From positions 930,001 through 994,000 of the forward strand of contig OZ237755.1 in assembly GCA_965178125.1 (NCBI GenBank): DNA of 64,000 nucleotides, given 5' to 3'. The notes below the pieces were generated by a model, which saw only the letters and a program-made list of their open reading frames with translations, was not told the DNA's origin and did not search any database. A program made the translations under genes and the position numbers. Origin of the DNA: Bilabrum cf. latius. Lineage: Eukaryota > Bigyra: Bicosoecida > Bigyra > Bicosoecida. Positions 46,311 through 57,479 of this stretch are shown piece after piece (the stretch's first letter is position 1; each line of letters starts with the position of its first letter).

Positions 46311-46556
46311 TCACCGGCCGTTGCCGCCGGAGGCCACTGAGCCTACCGCTGTATCGTCTTGTACATCTGATGCAAGGCTTCGAATCGCATCATCGCTGGA
46401 CTCTTTAGTGTCTGCAGCCGCTGCGCCTGCGGAACTTCCTACAGCTGCCTCAGCCCCCGTGTGAACCGCATCCCCGTGCTCGCCTCCCCCAGCGCCATCC
46501 AGCGGCCGCACGGACGGCTGTAGGACAGGCTACTACGGCTGCTGCACGTGGCGGTG

Positions 46557-46590
<34 letters not shown>

Positions 46591-47312
46591 AGCTGCTGCT
46601 GGTGCTGGTGAGCCATTCTGCGCTCCTTTGATCTCATCTTTGCTCGAACCACACGCAACGTTTCTCGCAGAGCCTTTCCAAGTGCGTCCATGGCCTGGTG
46701 CAATGCTGCAGCCTTCGTAAGGATTCTATCTGCCCCAAGCAAGTCGCCCAGCATGTGGTAGGCTTGCCCGAGCCGCAACATAGACTTGACGTTTCCAGGG
46801 TCACTCTCTAGCACGACAGCTGCGTATCGCACAGCCTTTTCCCAATCATCAAGTTTGAGATAGCAAGCCGAAAGATTCGCATGCAGCGACTACGTCAGTT
46901 GGCGAAGTTGTGCCTCTTCATCCCGACTCAGCCGGGCCACATTATAGCTGCGCGAAGCAGTCTTGGAGCCCGCTTTTCCACCAGCACATGCCTTTATATG
47001 CTATGAATATATTGACATTGCGCAAGTCCGACTGTAGAGACCCCTGGTGCTGAGAATAGCTTGTTTGTACAGTCGAATGGCTGCCCTGTGCTCGTTCTTA
47101 CGAAACAGATGATTTCCTCTTTCTTTGGCCTGGGTGCCTTCTTTCAAAAGGGCAGCTGGTGATGGATCCACAGCTCGGCTGCGTGGCATGTGCCACCCAG
47201 CTCGCTTAGTCAGGCCACCCGAGCCGGGCGGTGCCCCCGACGCTGCTGGTGGCGAAGCCTCAGCCGTTCGGCTCGCTGCTTTAAGCGAAGTTGCCTTGGA
47301 CGAACCACTCAT
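46311..47312 (-). CDS. TPR-repeat protein with polyglutamine tail
   Basis: A single-exon gene of 333 residues runs from ATG 47312 to TGA at 46311-46313 with four in-frame TAGs, two of them adjacent after the polyglutamine tract. The sequence AKERGNHLFRKNEHRAAIRL is a first TPR helix pair, and SLHANLSACYLKLDDWEKAV with YAAVVLESDPGNVKSMLRLG then AYHMLGDLLGA are typical second and third repeats. The arrangement resembles the TPR part of immunophilins and Hsp90 co-chaperones, but no FKBP or other catalytic domain is present, so the function remains open. A His/Gln-rich tract (QHQQQLQQ and on) and an acidic/Ala-rich tail follow. It is divergent from the next plus-strand gene. Confidence 0.75.
46557..46602 (-). 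repeat. CAG/CTG trinucleotide tract encoding polyglutamine
   Basis: Plus-strand CTG repeats (CAG on the coding strand) encode a Gln tract in the TPR protein, with one CAG-to-leucine-free interruption and flanking His codons. Shortly downstream on the coding strand two consecutive TAG codons follow Gln-Pro, again in a Gln-rich context. Confidence 0.9.
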
Positions 47313-47498
47313 TATGCCCTAAATATCAACTTAAGCTCCAGTACACAAACTCAACAGCTTTTGCGCAATGATGAGGGCTGTCTGGTGGGCGAGCGAAGCG
47401 TCCATGATGATGACCAATTGCACGCAACAACAAACGGATTATTGGCGTCCGTTGGTAGGGATTTTGAGCTGAGCAGAGAGCGCCAACTGCCTGCTGAC

Positions 47499-49505
47499 AT
47501 GGCTTTGTCCGCTTCTCTTGGAGATCTTGATCTGCATCTGCGGAATCTGCAAGCACAACGATTGAGACTGGCATGCGTTGCGCAGACTGCAGCAAGCATG
47601 CCTGAATCCAACTTGAGTGCAGATACTAGAAGATAGCAAGCGCAAAAAATCAGCCTGAACTCTGATGTAGTCACAGATAGTGCCTGGACAAGCCACAATC
47701 GCATGGCAGCGACAGGCACTGGCATGCTATCTGCCACTAGATCTAGTATTCCTTCACGTGCCAAGACGATGCATCCAGATCTACATGGAGACTTGCAAGA
47801 CTCGCTCGGATCAGCTGTCGAAATATATACACACGAAAGTGTTGCTCAGCGAGCAGAGCAACTTGCAGGGAGGTCGGTCTCCCCGCGCGATCATGTGGCC
47901 GAACATGGCAGCGGCGGCCGGCTCGGCAGTCAAACTACTTCAACAAGCAGACGTGAGCCGTTGCAGCCAAGCAGTCGACCAGTAAAAATGGACTAGCTTT
48001 AGTCTGAGAGCCAGCTAGACGCTGATACTAATAGTGAAGCAGCTGGGAAGGCAGGCATGTCGTCAACACGGTGTGGTGTCACCGGTGCAGTGGGGTCTCC
48101 CAGCCATTCACTACAGAAATCGATACCAGTTAGACCTTCCCCTGGACGGTGGAGTAGTAGTGTGGAATTTCGGTCCGAACTTAGTCGCGCGGGGTCCCGT
48201 GGAGTGCGCCGGCGACAGCAGCGTCGTCTTGAGTTTGGTGCCAGCTAGGGGAAGAGGGCGCAGGGGTCTCCCAAGCGATGCGCGATGTCGCCTTCCAGGA
48301 TATAGCTGGGGCGAGCAGGAACGGCGGTTCCACCCTAGCTTCCATGGAGCCATACTGCACACGTTTTGTCAGCGGTGCGATGCTCGGTCTCAGCTGCAGC
48401 GGACAGAATCGTGGCAGCGATCCGGCAGCTGGATAGCGACGTTCGATCTAGAGATCAAACAGTCGAAGCGAGGGCTGTTCGGGCAGCTGTGCGAGCCGTG
48501 ACTACTTCGACCAGGCACAGAACTGGACATAATCGACGTGCCATGCTACGGTCTGGGGGCAAACTCATGCCAACACGGTCGAGAGCGAAGGGCAATCGTG
48601 GAAGGCTAGCAAGCAGACTGGACAAGAAAAACTGTAAGAAAGGAAAACGAAGGAGAGCTGCTATCGGCCGTCGGCGGGCTCCCAGCCGTACGTCAGTCCG
48701 TGCTCAGCAGCATGATCAGCACTGGTTGCCCACCGCTGGGCCCCCGTCTGCAGCTATTTCTGGTGAGTGCACTCTATAGATTCCGCGGTCGAATACCCAC
48801 GGAATTGAGGTGCGCGAGTTTGGATCTAGATTGAGCGGATTGGAAGCCCGCGATGCGGCTCAACGAGAAGAGAACCCGCGTCAAAATCATGCCTTAGTGG
48901 ATGAGCCCGAGCTGGTTGACGTGGTGCTCGAGGCCGGACAGGCGAGGCAGTGGGCGAGGCAGGCTCCTCTGTCACCCCCCTTACGGGCTGTGCGTGGTCG
49001 TCTGCACTCCTCAAGGCAAGCTGCTAGCTTGGCGGGCGCATCTGCTGACGCTGCTGCAGCAAGAGCTTCGGGTGAGTGCCAGACACGGAGGCAGCAGGTT
49101 GCGCAGCTCGATGCCTTGGTCGCAGAGCTGCGGCAGCATTCGGCGGATGTGAAGCGATAGTTGGGGACGGTCACAGCCTAGGCTAACGTCGAAAAGATCC
49201 GAGCTGATCAGGCGGTGCTTCGGGCAGCCAGCTCCGCCCGCGCACGAGCTGGCACCAAGGTAGATTCATCTAGCGACCGCAAGCCCAGCCAGCGAGATCC
49301 CCGTTTGGCGGCACCGCGGGCAGTTCGACTGGAGCTATCTGGGCTAGCAGGTGGCTCTAGTCGTGCGTTGCGGAAACGAAGTGGAAAGCACAGTCGGCGA
49401 ATAGCAAGCGGGCGACCGCCCCAGGCAGGCGGTGATACTCGTGATTTGTACCTCCACGGGATCATGCGACCCGTGCGTTTCCGGGCAGCCGGTCGTTTGC
49501 GCTGA
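47499..49505 (+). CDS. uncharacterised basic, low-complexity protein
   Basis: A frame free of TGA and TAA for about 2.2 kb ends in TGA at 49503-49505; it contains about nine in-frame TAGs (for example near 47634, 47994, 48246, 48777). With TAG as a stop it would be six unrelated small open frames, so its unity depends on the recoded TAG. The product is rich in Arg, Ser, Ala and Gln, with a Lys/Arg-rich stretch (NCKKGKRRRAAIGRRRAP) and a probable coiled coil near the C-terminus (QTRRQQVAQLDALVAELRQ). No family was recognised. The start is uncertain: 47499 is the first in-frame ATG, but the frame is open upstream to at least 47313 and an upstream exon is possible. It is convergent with the DRG gene (51 bp). 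Confidence 0.6.
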
Positions 49506-49556
49506 TCGAATCTGGAAGCCGTGCGGATTGCCTCACTGAAATATCCGGTGTCGAAT

Positions 49557-51056
49557 TTATGTCTTCAGCTTCTTCTTCTTCTTGCGCTCCTTGTACTGGT
49601 CCATCGCTGCCTGGGCCCGCTCCGTGTACGCCCGGGCGTCTGACTTCTGCTGCGAGACAGTCTTGGTTACCACCTGTACGACGTCTTCGTCACACAGTAG
49701 GTGCGAAGAGCCGCAGTGCTGCGGAGTATGGATCGCGCTCCTGCCCCAGACCATAGCGTAGTTGAAGTCCTGCACCAAGCTGGAGTGGATCTACGAGCAG
49801 AAATTCTCCACCGAGTAGCCCCCCCTAGCTTCCGTGAGCACCACAGGGTCGCCCAAATCGGGTGCGCTCCCTTTCTTCTTAGTGTACACACGCACCAGAC
49901 CTAGGTACTCCCACATGAGCTCCAGAAGCAAGTCCACGTTCAAGTCGAGCTGGCACGAGATGACAGTCGAGTGCGGCAACCTTGCCAACTTGTCGACATC
50001 CTCAATTGTCACTGTGTCTGCCTTGTTGTACACATAGAGGCAGCGTACATACTTGCGGTTGCCCTCGATCACGTCGATGAGCTAGTCGGTTGTCACCTCC
50101 TCGCGCATGAGCACGTCGCAGTTGTGCATCTTGTACTCCTGCAAGATGCCCTTCACAGTCCGCTCCGGGTCTTCCCCGAGGAAGCGCTAAGCCACCGTTG
50201 ACGTGAACTTTACCCCGCCAGTCGGTCTCTTGGTCAGCGTGATGTCAGGCGGGCGCTAGTTGAGCCGCAGCCCCACAGTCTCAAGCTCCTTCTCCAAGAT
50301 GGCGCGGTGGTTCTTGGCGCCCTCTTTGCCGGCGTCCAGCACCATCAGCACGAGGTCGGAGCTCTTTGCTACAGCAATCACCTCTCTTCCCCGTCCCCGA
50401 CCGTGAGCTGCGCCCTCGATGATTCCTGGCAGGTCAAGCAGCTGGATCTTGGTGCCCTTGTGGTGCACGTTCCCGGGGATGCACGTTAGCGTCGTAAACT
50501 CGTAGGATGCAGCCTCGCTCTTGGTCCCAGTTAAGTGAGACAGAAGGGTTGACTTGCCCACCGACGGAAACCTGTGGGTAGTGGGATAGGCTGCTTCCAC
50601 AGGAGCTTGGGCAAGTCAGGAAGAACGAAAACAGACAGTCGGCAAAAATAAGCAATCGAGCTTACCCAATCATTGCGACTCTTGCATCACCTGCGTGGTA
50701 AAGTCGGACGCATAAACAATAACAAACACCCGCATCGAGCCCGGTGCCAAGGGCACAGGTGCTACAGAGGCGACAAATGAACTTACCAGTCCTTGCAACA
50801 GCAAAGCCTTCGCCTTTACCCCCTGCCCCACCAGCTGCAGGATCGAGAAGTTCGGATCGCATTTTAGCCAGTTTTGCTTTTAGTCGCCCTAGATGGCTCT
50901 CGGTCGCCTTGTTCTTCTAAGTTCTACTGATTTCATGCTCTGCGAAGACAAGATGATCGACATCGAAGTACGCATACCTCAGCTACTATCACAGCAAATG
51001 ATACCTTGTGAAGCATTCCTCGCACCTATCTCTTTGATTTTATCGATAATTGGCAT
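49557..51056 (-). CDS. DRG: DRG-family GTPase (developmentally regulated GTP-binding protein)
   Basis: Four exons (51056-51026, 50939-50787, 50690-50666, 50571-49557; introns 86, 96 and 94 nt) encode 407 residues ending in TAA. Phases agree at every join. The N-terminus [30 protein letters not shown] carries the family hallmark RTQKNKATE, with TAG at the Gln (50917-50919). The P-loop is [20 protein letters not shown], followed by [38 protein letters not shown] (NKxD) and the TGS domain [12 protein letters not shown]. Five in-frame TAGs in total. KMHNCD and ISCQLDLN place it nearer DRG2/plant DRG than to Obg. DRGs bind polysomes with a DFRP partner and affect translation elongation. An exon of only 25 nt is notable. 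Confidence 0.96.
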
Positions 51057-51626
51057 AACTTGAACAAGTTAGGGTCCACTGGGACCGTATTCGCGTGCCT
51101 GATTCTCTGGCTGATCTGATGAAGCGAACCTTCGGCGGCTGCCAGGAAGGATACGTTGGTGCCGGCCGCCAAACAAGAGCTTTCTTGCGTCATTCTGAGT
51201 GGATCTGCCAAGGATGAAGTCCTGCCGCTACTCATCAAAACATCCAACTAAGAGATGGGCTGGAGATACCCCAGAGGTGCAGCCTGCTAGTACGGCTGTG
51301 GAGCTGGCAGTTGTAGAAGGCATCAGATATGCAAACTATGCTGACTTCTTGCATGCAGCTGCTTTGCCGAAGCGATCAAAATGCAGTAGCTTTGGCACTA
51401 GCACAAGGGAACTGTCGTAGGATGGAGAAGAGGATCACAGGGTCGTACTGCTGCGGCATGGTGGCGTTGGACTCGCTTTTCGAGCCAAATACAGCTGATC
51501 AATTGATTGCGAAGTGCATGCGTATATAGGCCGTTATCATTGCAATCAAGCAGTGTGGTCATGATCTGGCATTTCTGGCCCGTTCGTGCTGTTCGCCCGC
51601 AGATTCCACAACAGCTAGAACAGCGT
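51057..51626. other. intergenic stretch upstream of the DRG gene
   Basis: About 570 bp lie between the DRG start codon and the stop of the next minus-strand gene. Plus-strand open frames exist (for example 51199-51510) but they have no family support and overlap antisense to the neighbouring gene. The DRG promoter must be here. Confidence 0.4.
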
Positions 51627-52575
51627 TCAGCGGCCGTCTACCGCCTGCTTTACCAAATCTTGAACGGTGCTGCGGCTCACTGCGCACTTGTTTTCCTGTT
51701 GAAGATACAAATCCGCCCCTGCACTTCCACCTTCCTGTCGAGCTCGTGACCGAACCACATCCTGGCATGCCCTGTGAACCGCACGCTGGTGGGTGCGAGA
51801 TCTTGTCGCACCTGGACGGCCGCAGACACTGCGCACAGTAACGAACACGACGGCTCTTGCTACTGCGCATTCCTTTTCTCGTGAGCTAAGCGCCATATCG
51901 TGGAGTTCCCGTTCCCCTTCCGGCAACTGGATTCGACGCATCCATGAGCGAATCTGAGGCAGCTATGTTGCGGTCATTGGTCCCACCGATGTGCCTGCAC
52001 CGGCAATGCATCGCCGAAGGGGTGCGCCTCCTGGACACTGATATGCCAGCGACTGCAACATTCGGTCCGCTCGCTTGCGGAGCGGCTCGGTCTCCCAGTG
52101 CTACGACGTGACGCGCTGCTGCCACCTTTTGCTGATGCAACAATGATTTTGTCGCTTCGGTAGCACGACTCGATATGGCTGCTGCAGCCTACAGAGCGTA
52201 TTTGTGGGATCGACCGACCCTCTCCATTTTCAATTCTCGCCTGCTCATGCAGCTGCTGACTTGCTGGGCTAATTCAGTGCCCATTCGGTATGCCATGGCA
52301 TGAGCCTGGATTTTGGCAACACCTTGTGATGCTTGAAGGGATTCCCTGGCCGCAATTCGTGAAATGTCAGAACCTCGCTCTCGTGCCTCCGAAACCCTGG
52401 CGCGTGCATCCATCATCCTCATCCGACTACGTCCAGTGCGTCCGATTCCTCGTGAATATTTGCTTTGAAATAAAAATGGAAATACCGAAGACTGCTGTGC
52501 GCTCAATAGACAATGATATGCGTCAGACTTGGATATAGATGAAGCCTCAACGGCTCGGCGACATGATGAAGCCAA
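51627..52575 (-). CDS. uncharacterised helical protein
   Basis: The upstream frame contains ARESLQASQGVAKIQAHAMA and AISSRATEATKSLLHQQK; splicing out 52125-52053 (GT-AG, phase 0, 73 nt) continues it in another frame as SLAYQCPGGAP, QLPQIRSWMRRIQLPEGERE, MALSSREKECAVARAVVFV and VSRSTVQDLVKQAVDGR, ending in TGA at 51627-51629. In-frame TAGs occur in both parts. Composition suggests alpha helices, but I recognise no family. The N-terminus is unresolved: an ATG at 52422 is in frame, and the frame is open further up to about 52,610, where another exon may join. The unspliced continuation of the first frame down to 51559 is an alternative model that looks less protein-like. Confidence 0.5.
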
Positions 52576-52660
52576 ACCGGAACCATGCGACGGGTCGATC
52601 TTCTACTCCAATCGCCCTCATTTCTCCCTCCTGAACACCAATCCTGGCTCACACTCAGGA

Positions 52661-54001
52661 TTATACTGGTCCGCGCCCCGCCGTCGCACCGCCTCCCGCA
52701 CCGCCCCGTTGCGCGCTCCCAGGTAGCGACTACGTCCCTCCGGCAGCCACACCACCGGGATGCAATGGCCGCGGAGCGAACCCAAGAGTCTGTGGGCTTG
52801 CTATCCCGCCAAACTGTACATACTACTAAGCATACGGAGCCATGGGTGGCCTGCCGTTCGCAGGACTGCCGTATGGTACCCCGGACAAGGCAGGGTAGGC
52901 AGGGCGCGGAGGTTGGGCCCCAATCGGCCACTGTGCGTGCGGGACGCCAGGGGGCGGGGTGCCCTGCACGTGGCCTTGCCCGGGAGAGGCGCTCGCCGGT
53001 CCTCGCAGCATGCTCAACAAATGGGCGGCGCCGCGGCTTGCTCCTCCGGCGCCCGGCTGGCCAAGTGTCCGCGGGGGCGTCATTGTGCCTGGCAAACCAG
53101 CAGGCACTCGGGGTGTTGGACTCCGGAGCATGGCTATCTGGGCCAGCTACTAGGCCCTTGCAGACTGTCCTGTCACCTGCATATGAGAGATTCCAGCGGG
53201 CCCATGGCCTTGGCGCATCCTATCTGCAAGCTCGCGCTACCTGGCGAGGTCGGCTTGCTCCTGCCCCTGGCCGTGCAGGTGCTCACTTCTAGCGGCTGCT
53301 CTCTCCAACGCAGCGCGACGGGCCTCGGAGATTCCAGTGCCGGGGCTAGACCACGAATGCTATGCACCCTGCAGGGACGCATGGGAACTGGCAGGACTGT
53401 CCTTCCAGAGTGGAGCGGCCTCACCACTGAAAGCTCTGGTGTCTGGCAGCGCATCTGGCTGGGTGCCCCACCCAGTCGCCGTGTCTAGCTGCTCCGCGCC
53501 GAGGTCACTGCTGACAGGGGTGTCCGGAGACGAAGGTGCGCCACGCTCATGTTGCCTTGAGTGAACATTCTACCCGTCCTAGTCACCCCCTTCTTTGCCC
53601 TCGCCCTCGGTCTCTTCCGACATGACCAACCTGCCCAGCTTACTCACTGCAGAGCTCTCATCGTGCGCGCCAGCAGCCTGGTCAGCTGCATGCTCCGGGC
53701 GCTATCGACCAGTGCGTTGACTCTCTGCCTGTAGCCGAGCTTCAAAACGCTGGGTGGTGGCAGCAAACTCCTCGAGGGATACTCCACCGGCCTGCACTGC
53801 TGGGCCTGATAGACCAGCACCGGCCCACGCAGGCTCATCCGTCAAGCCTGTGGCACCTTCAGCCGATTCCCTACGCCATGATTCGGCCATTCGCAGCTAC
53901 ATTTGCACTACATCCAGGCCTTCAGCTCCTGACGCCACCTTGCCTGTATCATTACTGCCTGTATTCCCAGCCCCGAAAGTCTGTTCGTCAATATCCACCA
54001 T
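52661..54001 (-). CDS. uncharacterised coiled-coil and Pro/Gln-rich protein
   Basis: One frame of 446 codons runs from ATG 54001 to TAA at 52661-52663 with about ten in-frame TAGs. It begins MVDIDEQTFGAGNTG, contains VSLEEFAATTQRFEARLQAE, then a coiled coil (SEARRAALERAAARSEHLHG through ADLAR-Gln-RELADRMR), and ends in a Pro/Gly/Gln/Tyr-rich region (HAQWPIGAQPPRPAYPALSG, MAPYA-Gln-Gln-YVQFGG). The C-terminal region resembles disordered scaffold or RNA-binding protein tails, but I recognise no domain. If TAG were a stop the longest piece would be about 100 residues. The frame is also open above 54001, so a further 5' exon cannot be excluded. Confidence 0.55.
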
Positions 54002-55522
54002 GTGGTCTCCGGCCCGTAGCCCCCCTCTGCTACCACTCTGTGTTACAGTGCGTGGCGTACCAGTCTATTTCCTTTTCTATCGGATCTTCTTTGGAAAACT
54101 GCGATCTGATAGGCCGTACTCAAGCACTCCATAGCGCCGCAGTGCACGTACAGGCCGCGACTCCCCCACTGGGATACCCTCAGGAAAAGACGACGCCAGT
54201 GTAAGCGATTTCAAGGATATAAGCTTATCCATTGTATATGATGGCTTCTAAGACTCCTGCTGAACTTGGACCTTCCGTCTTTGCTAGTCTCTTGCACCAG
54301 TCAATAGAGCACCAGATGCTCTTCGAACCTCAGCGCTACCACTCTTCGGCTTTTCTTGTTCATTTCCTTTCAGTATCCCCAGTAGTAGCTTGGAAGGGTC
54401 CATGCGATCAAAACGATTAGCGAAGCACTCCCAATATACTGTGAACCTGATACCAGTAGCGATAGCAGGTCGATCTGTGCTTTCCAGCTTCTCCCCCGGT
54501 ACTCTTAAAAATTAGCTTGTAGAATCGAAGCTTGAACCTTTTATTCTCAGTCAAACTGATCGATGTTGAAACTTGAGGCAATCCAGACAGAGATTCCGAA
54601 AGCCCACGCTACAATCTAGAAATCAAGGCTGGTTGAACCAGCAGCATGAATCCAGCACGAAAATCCAAGGAAGGCGCTTCTTGTGGTTCACGACTTGCTA
54701 CTGCGGCGTGAACATGCAGCGGACTTATGCAGTGCTGCACGCAGCGTGTTGTCCATGAATCGCAAGGCCCACCGTACTCGAGGGAAGTGGACACCAGCTG
54801 GAAGGCGATTCCAGTTTGCGGTCCGACAGAGAGTTGGACGGCCTTAGGTTGGCTGCCAGCGTGGGTTCCGCCGGTACTGTCGATGTGAGTGCCGGTGCAA
54901 ACTTGGGTGCGTTTGCACAGCAGGCCTTCATCCTCCTACTAACTGCATGGAGCCAACCGCGCTCAGCAATGGGGGGTCGGCTGGGCCGTCGACACGGCCC
55001 GTGACGTTGATGGCACTGCCAGGGACAGGCAGGCTTGCTTGTCACAGCCAAGTGTGGGGGCATTGTGGCAGGCAGTTGCAGCACCAGTATCCCGTGGGAA
55101 TATATCTGTACCATAAAAAGTCTACATTCGTTCCGCTAGTGGGATATGACCAGCTGGATCTCCCACGATTCCCTCACCACCACGTTGTGTACTTGAAGCC
55201 ATGCCGGTGGAATCAAGCATAATATATCCTAACCCTACCCTGCTTACCAGTGGGCCAGCCTTCCCACATCACACTGACCACTGGCAGTGTGTGCACCGGC
55301 ATCAAGCTGAGCTGCCACAGCCTGCTGAGCAAGCTACGGCATTGCCCATCGCACTAATCACATCATGATTGTCACATGCCACTGGCAGTGGCGGGGCTGG
55401 CTGCTTCTGTGTGCCACTGGCGTGTTGCGCAGTTGCTTTCGTATACACGTTTTCAATTGCCATAGCATCCCCCAAGGCGTTGGAAGTACTTTCCTGCCAC
55501 GCTGCCACATCGATTGCCAGTA
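54002..55522. other. 1.5-kb stretch, possibly one small plus-strand gene
   Basis: I find no secure gene. A plus-strand frame at about 54755-55006 (GTVDVSAGANLGAFAQQAF) could join an exon beginning ATG 54644 (MNPARKSKEGASCGSRLATA) through a 60-nt GT-AG gap, but the acceptor (CGCAAG) is poor. Another frame at 54238-54450 starts MMASKTPAELGPSVF. The region includes the promoter of LST8. A CCTAACCCTACCCT motif near 55,230 looks telomere-like but is a single short occurrence. Confidence 0.3.
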
Positions 55523-56836
55523 ATGGCGGCGGTGAACCATGGTCGCACGGGGTCTCGAAGTTCGGAGCCGTCAGCAGGCTCAGCAGGCCAAATAATTCTT
55601 GCTACCGCCTCATACGATGGCACTATTAGACTGTGGGAGGCTTTGCGGGGCATCTGTTGGAAGGTAGTTTCACTACAAGACAAAGTGCAAGTCAACAAAT
55701 TAGCTATAACCCCGAACAAGAAATATATTGCCGGTGCGTGCACCCAAAAGATAAGATTATGGGACATTTCAGCTTCTAAGAATGAGCCGATGTGCTCATA
55801 CGAGGGACACGTTGGAAATGTTACAGCTGTTGGGTTCCAGAGAGTTGGGAGGTGGATGTACTCGGCAGGTGAGGACGGGTCCATTCGAGTTTGGGATCTG
55901 CGAGCTCCCAAATGTCAGATGTGCTTCTGGAATGAAACTGCCACGGGTGCGGTTGGTACAAGAGGCGGGCCAGAGCCAACCACATTTGGTGGCGGTGCAC
56001 CGGCAGCAGCAGCGCGAGTGGCTGAGGAAGCCGCGAGCTCGGACAAGACAACGGATGCCAAGAATGCAGCTGGAGCTCCCTATCATTACGGCGGAGGTCA
56101 ATGTCGGGTGTATTGCGCAGAACTACATCCAAACCAAGGGGAAATCGCTAGCGGTGATGCTGGAGGCAGCGTCAGAGTGTGGGACCTGGTGGCGAGCAAG
56201 TGCAGGGCCGAGCTGAGGCCTGACAAGGGGACGCCAGTAGCTTCCCTCGCGTACGCACGAGACGCTTCCCTGCTTGTTGCCGGTTGTTTTGATGGTACAG
56301 TGTACGCTTGGCAGCCGCCGGAGGGATCCAAGCATAGCCAAGTGCCAGAGGAGGCGGAGGCCTCCCGAGCCGGAGATGCTGCCGCCAGCCGCGGCGGGGC
56401 AGATACTGACAGGGGGGCCTCTCTGGAAGCCACTCCTCCGGGAGCACCAAGCAGTCCGCATCTCAGTGGAGCCGGTGGGGGCATGACGGATGGGGCGGGA
56501 GGCTACACTCCCGTGAAGAGGCTGCGGGCCCACCGTTCGTACGTGCTAGGTGCCAAGGTGTCGCCCCACATGCGACTCGCAGCCACTGCTTCTGCTGATC
56601 GAACTGTGCGGCTTTGGTCACTTCCAGACTGGACTAGAGTCACAACGCTGACTGGTCATAGTAAATGGGTGTGGGACGTAGTATTCAGCGCGGATAGCCA
56701 GTACTTGGTCACTGCCTCGAGTGACGGACAGGCCAGGCTGTGGGACTCAAGCGGAGACACCATTGCCACGTACGTTGGGCACGAGCGGGCGGTCTGCTGC
56801 GTCGCAATGCACGATGCGGATGCGACTTCTGATTAA
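55523..56836 (+). CDS. LST8: LST8 (TOR complex WD40 subunit)
   Basis: A single-exon gene of 437 residues starts at ATG 55523 and ends in TAA at 56834-56836, with no in-frame TAG. The seven-bladed WD40 propeller matches mammalian LST8 closely: ILATASYDGTIRLWEALRG, VNKLAITPNKKYIAGA, SYEGHVGNVTAVGFQ, WMYSAGEDGSIRVWDLRAP, ELHPNQGEIASGDAGGSVRV, then TLTGHSKWVWDVVFSADSQY and LVTASSDGQARLWD. LST8 binds the TOR kinase domain in TORC1 and TORC2. Two insertions (around 55,960-56,080 and 56,320-56,500), rich in Ala, Glu and Gly, enlarge it from the usual ~320 residues; both would fall in loops between blades. Identification is secure. Confidence 0.95.
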   Translation: MAAVNHGRTGSRSSEPSAGSAGQIILATASYDGTIRLWEALRGICWKVVSLQDKVQVNKLAITPNKKYIAGACTQKIRLWDISASKNEPMCSYEGHVGNVTAVGFQRVGRWMYSAGEDGSIRVWDLRAPKCQMCFWNETATGAVGTRGGPEPTTFGGGAPAAAARVAEEAASSDKTTDAKNAAGAPYHYGGGQCRVYCAELHPNQGEIASGDAGGSVRVWDLVASKCRAELRPDKGTPVASLAYARDASLLVAGCFDGTVYAWQPPEGSKHSQVPEEAEASRAGDAAASRGGADTDRGASLEATPPGAPSSPHLSGAGGGMTDGAGGYTPVKRLRAHRSYVLGAKVSPHMRLAATASADRTVRLWSLPDWTRVTTLTGHSKWVWDVVFSADSQYLVTASSDGQARLWDSSGDTIATYVGHERAVCCVAMHDADATSD

Positions 56837-56892
56837 TTCGGTTGCATGAGCAGGCCTACGCCCTTCGCTGGAACTGCGAACGGTAACTAGTA

Positions 56893-57324
56893 TCAAGATG
56901 ATCTGTCTCCACTGCTGGCTGCAAGCAGAGCATCCTGGGCACGGGCCTCGTCTCGTTTTCGTCTTGCCTCGGCAGCCTTAGCCCCAGTCTTAACCTCTAA
57001 ATCACGAGATTTTGTTTCAAGGAGCATCAGCCGGTCAATTGCTCGCTTCACTCTCCGGTCGATCGCTTGCAGTCTCTTGCAGTACACCGGAACCAGCCCT
57101 AGTATTCGTTTGGACTCTAGCAATGCGTCCAGCTGTTCTCCTGATTCGAACCGCTTTGCCTGGGACAATTCTCGCTGGGACGCCTAGAGCAATCGTACTT
57201 GCGCCGCGACGACATCCTCCAGGCGAGCACTGTTGTCATCAAGCACTGGAACTATCCAGGTCAACACGGACTCGCGCGCATCTTTTGCAACCTACACAAG
57301 CGCCTCCCTTTGCTAACCAGACAT
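56893..57324 (-). CDS. small coiled-coil protein, Snapin-like
   Basis: An intact single-exon frame of 143 codons runs from ATG 57324 to TGA at 56893-56895, with three in-frame TAGs; the third codon after MSG is TAG. Without recoding only the last 90 residues would be seen and no ATG would exist. The protein is almost wholly helical with heptad character: VLDDNSARLEDVVAAQVRLL, SQRELSQAKRF, LVPVYCKRLQAIDRRVKRAI, DRLMLLE, then a Lys/Arg/Glu tail. Length and pattern (RESQVEL, Y-x-x-K-L, R-R-V in human Snapin) suggest a BLOC-1/BORC subunit of the Snapin type, which would fit lysosome-related organelle positioning. The similarity is weak, so the name is tentative. Confidence 0.5.
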
Positions 57325-57479
57325 GAGGAACTCTTATGAAATGAAGAAAATGGGTACTAGGAGCTGAGAGCTTCTCAGTGCTTCGGTTGCAGTTCACGTC
57401 CAATGGTAACGAGCACTTCCATAGCCAAATCGGACTGGCGAACACAAACGCTGCGACACCACAGCAGAACATTAGCAAC

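Noticed and set aside
49559-49910. Plus-strand small proteins opposite the DRG gene
   Set aside because: They are antisense to a securely identified GTPase and show no family resemblance.
55225-55245. Interstitial telomere repeat (CCTAACCCTACCCT)
   Set aside because: Only about two imperfect units; too short to distinguish from chance.
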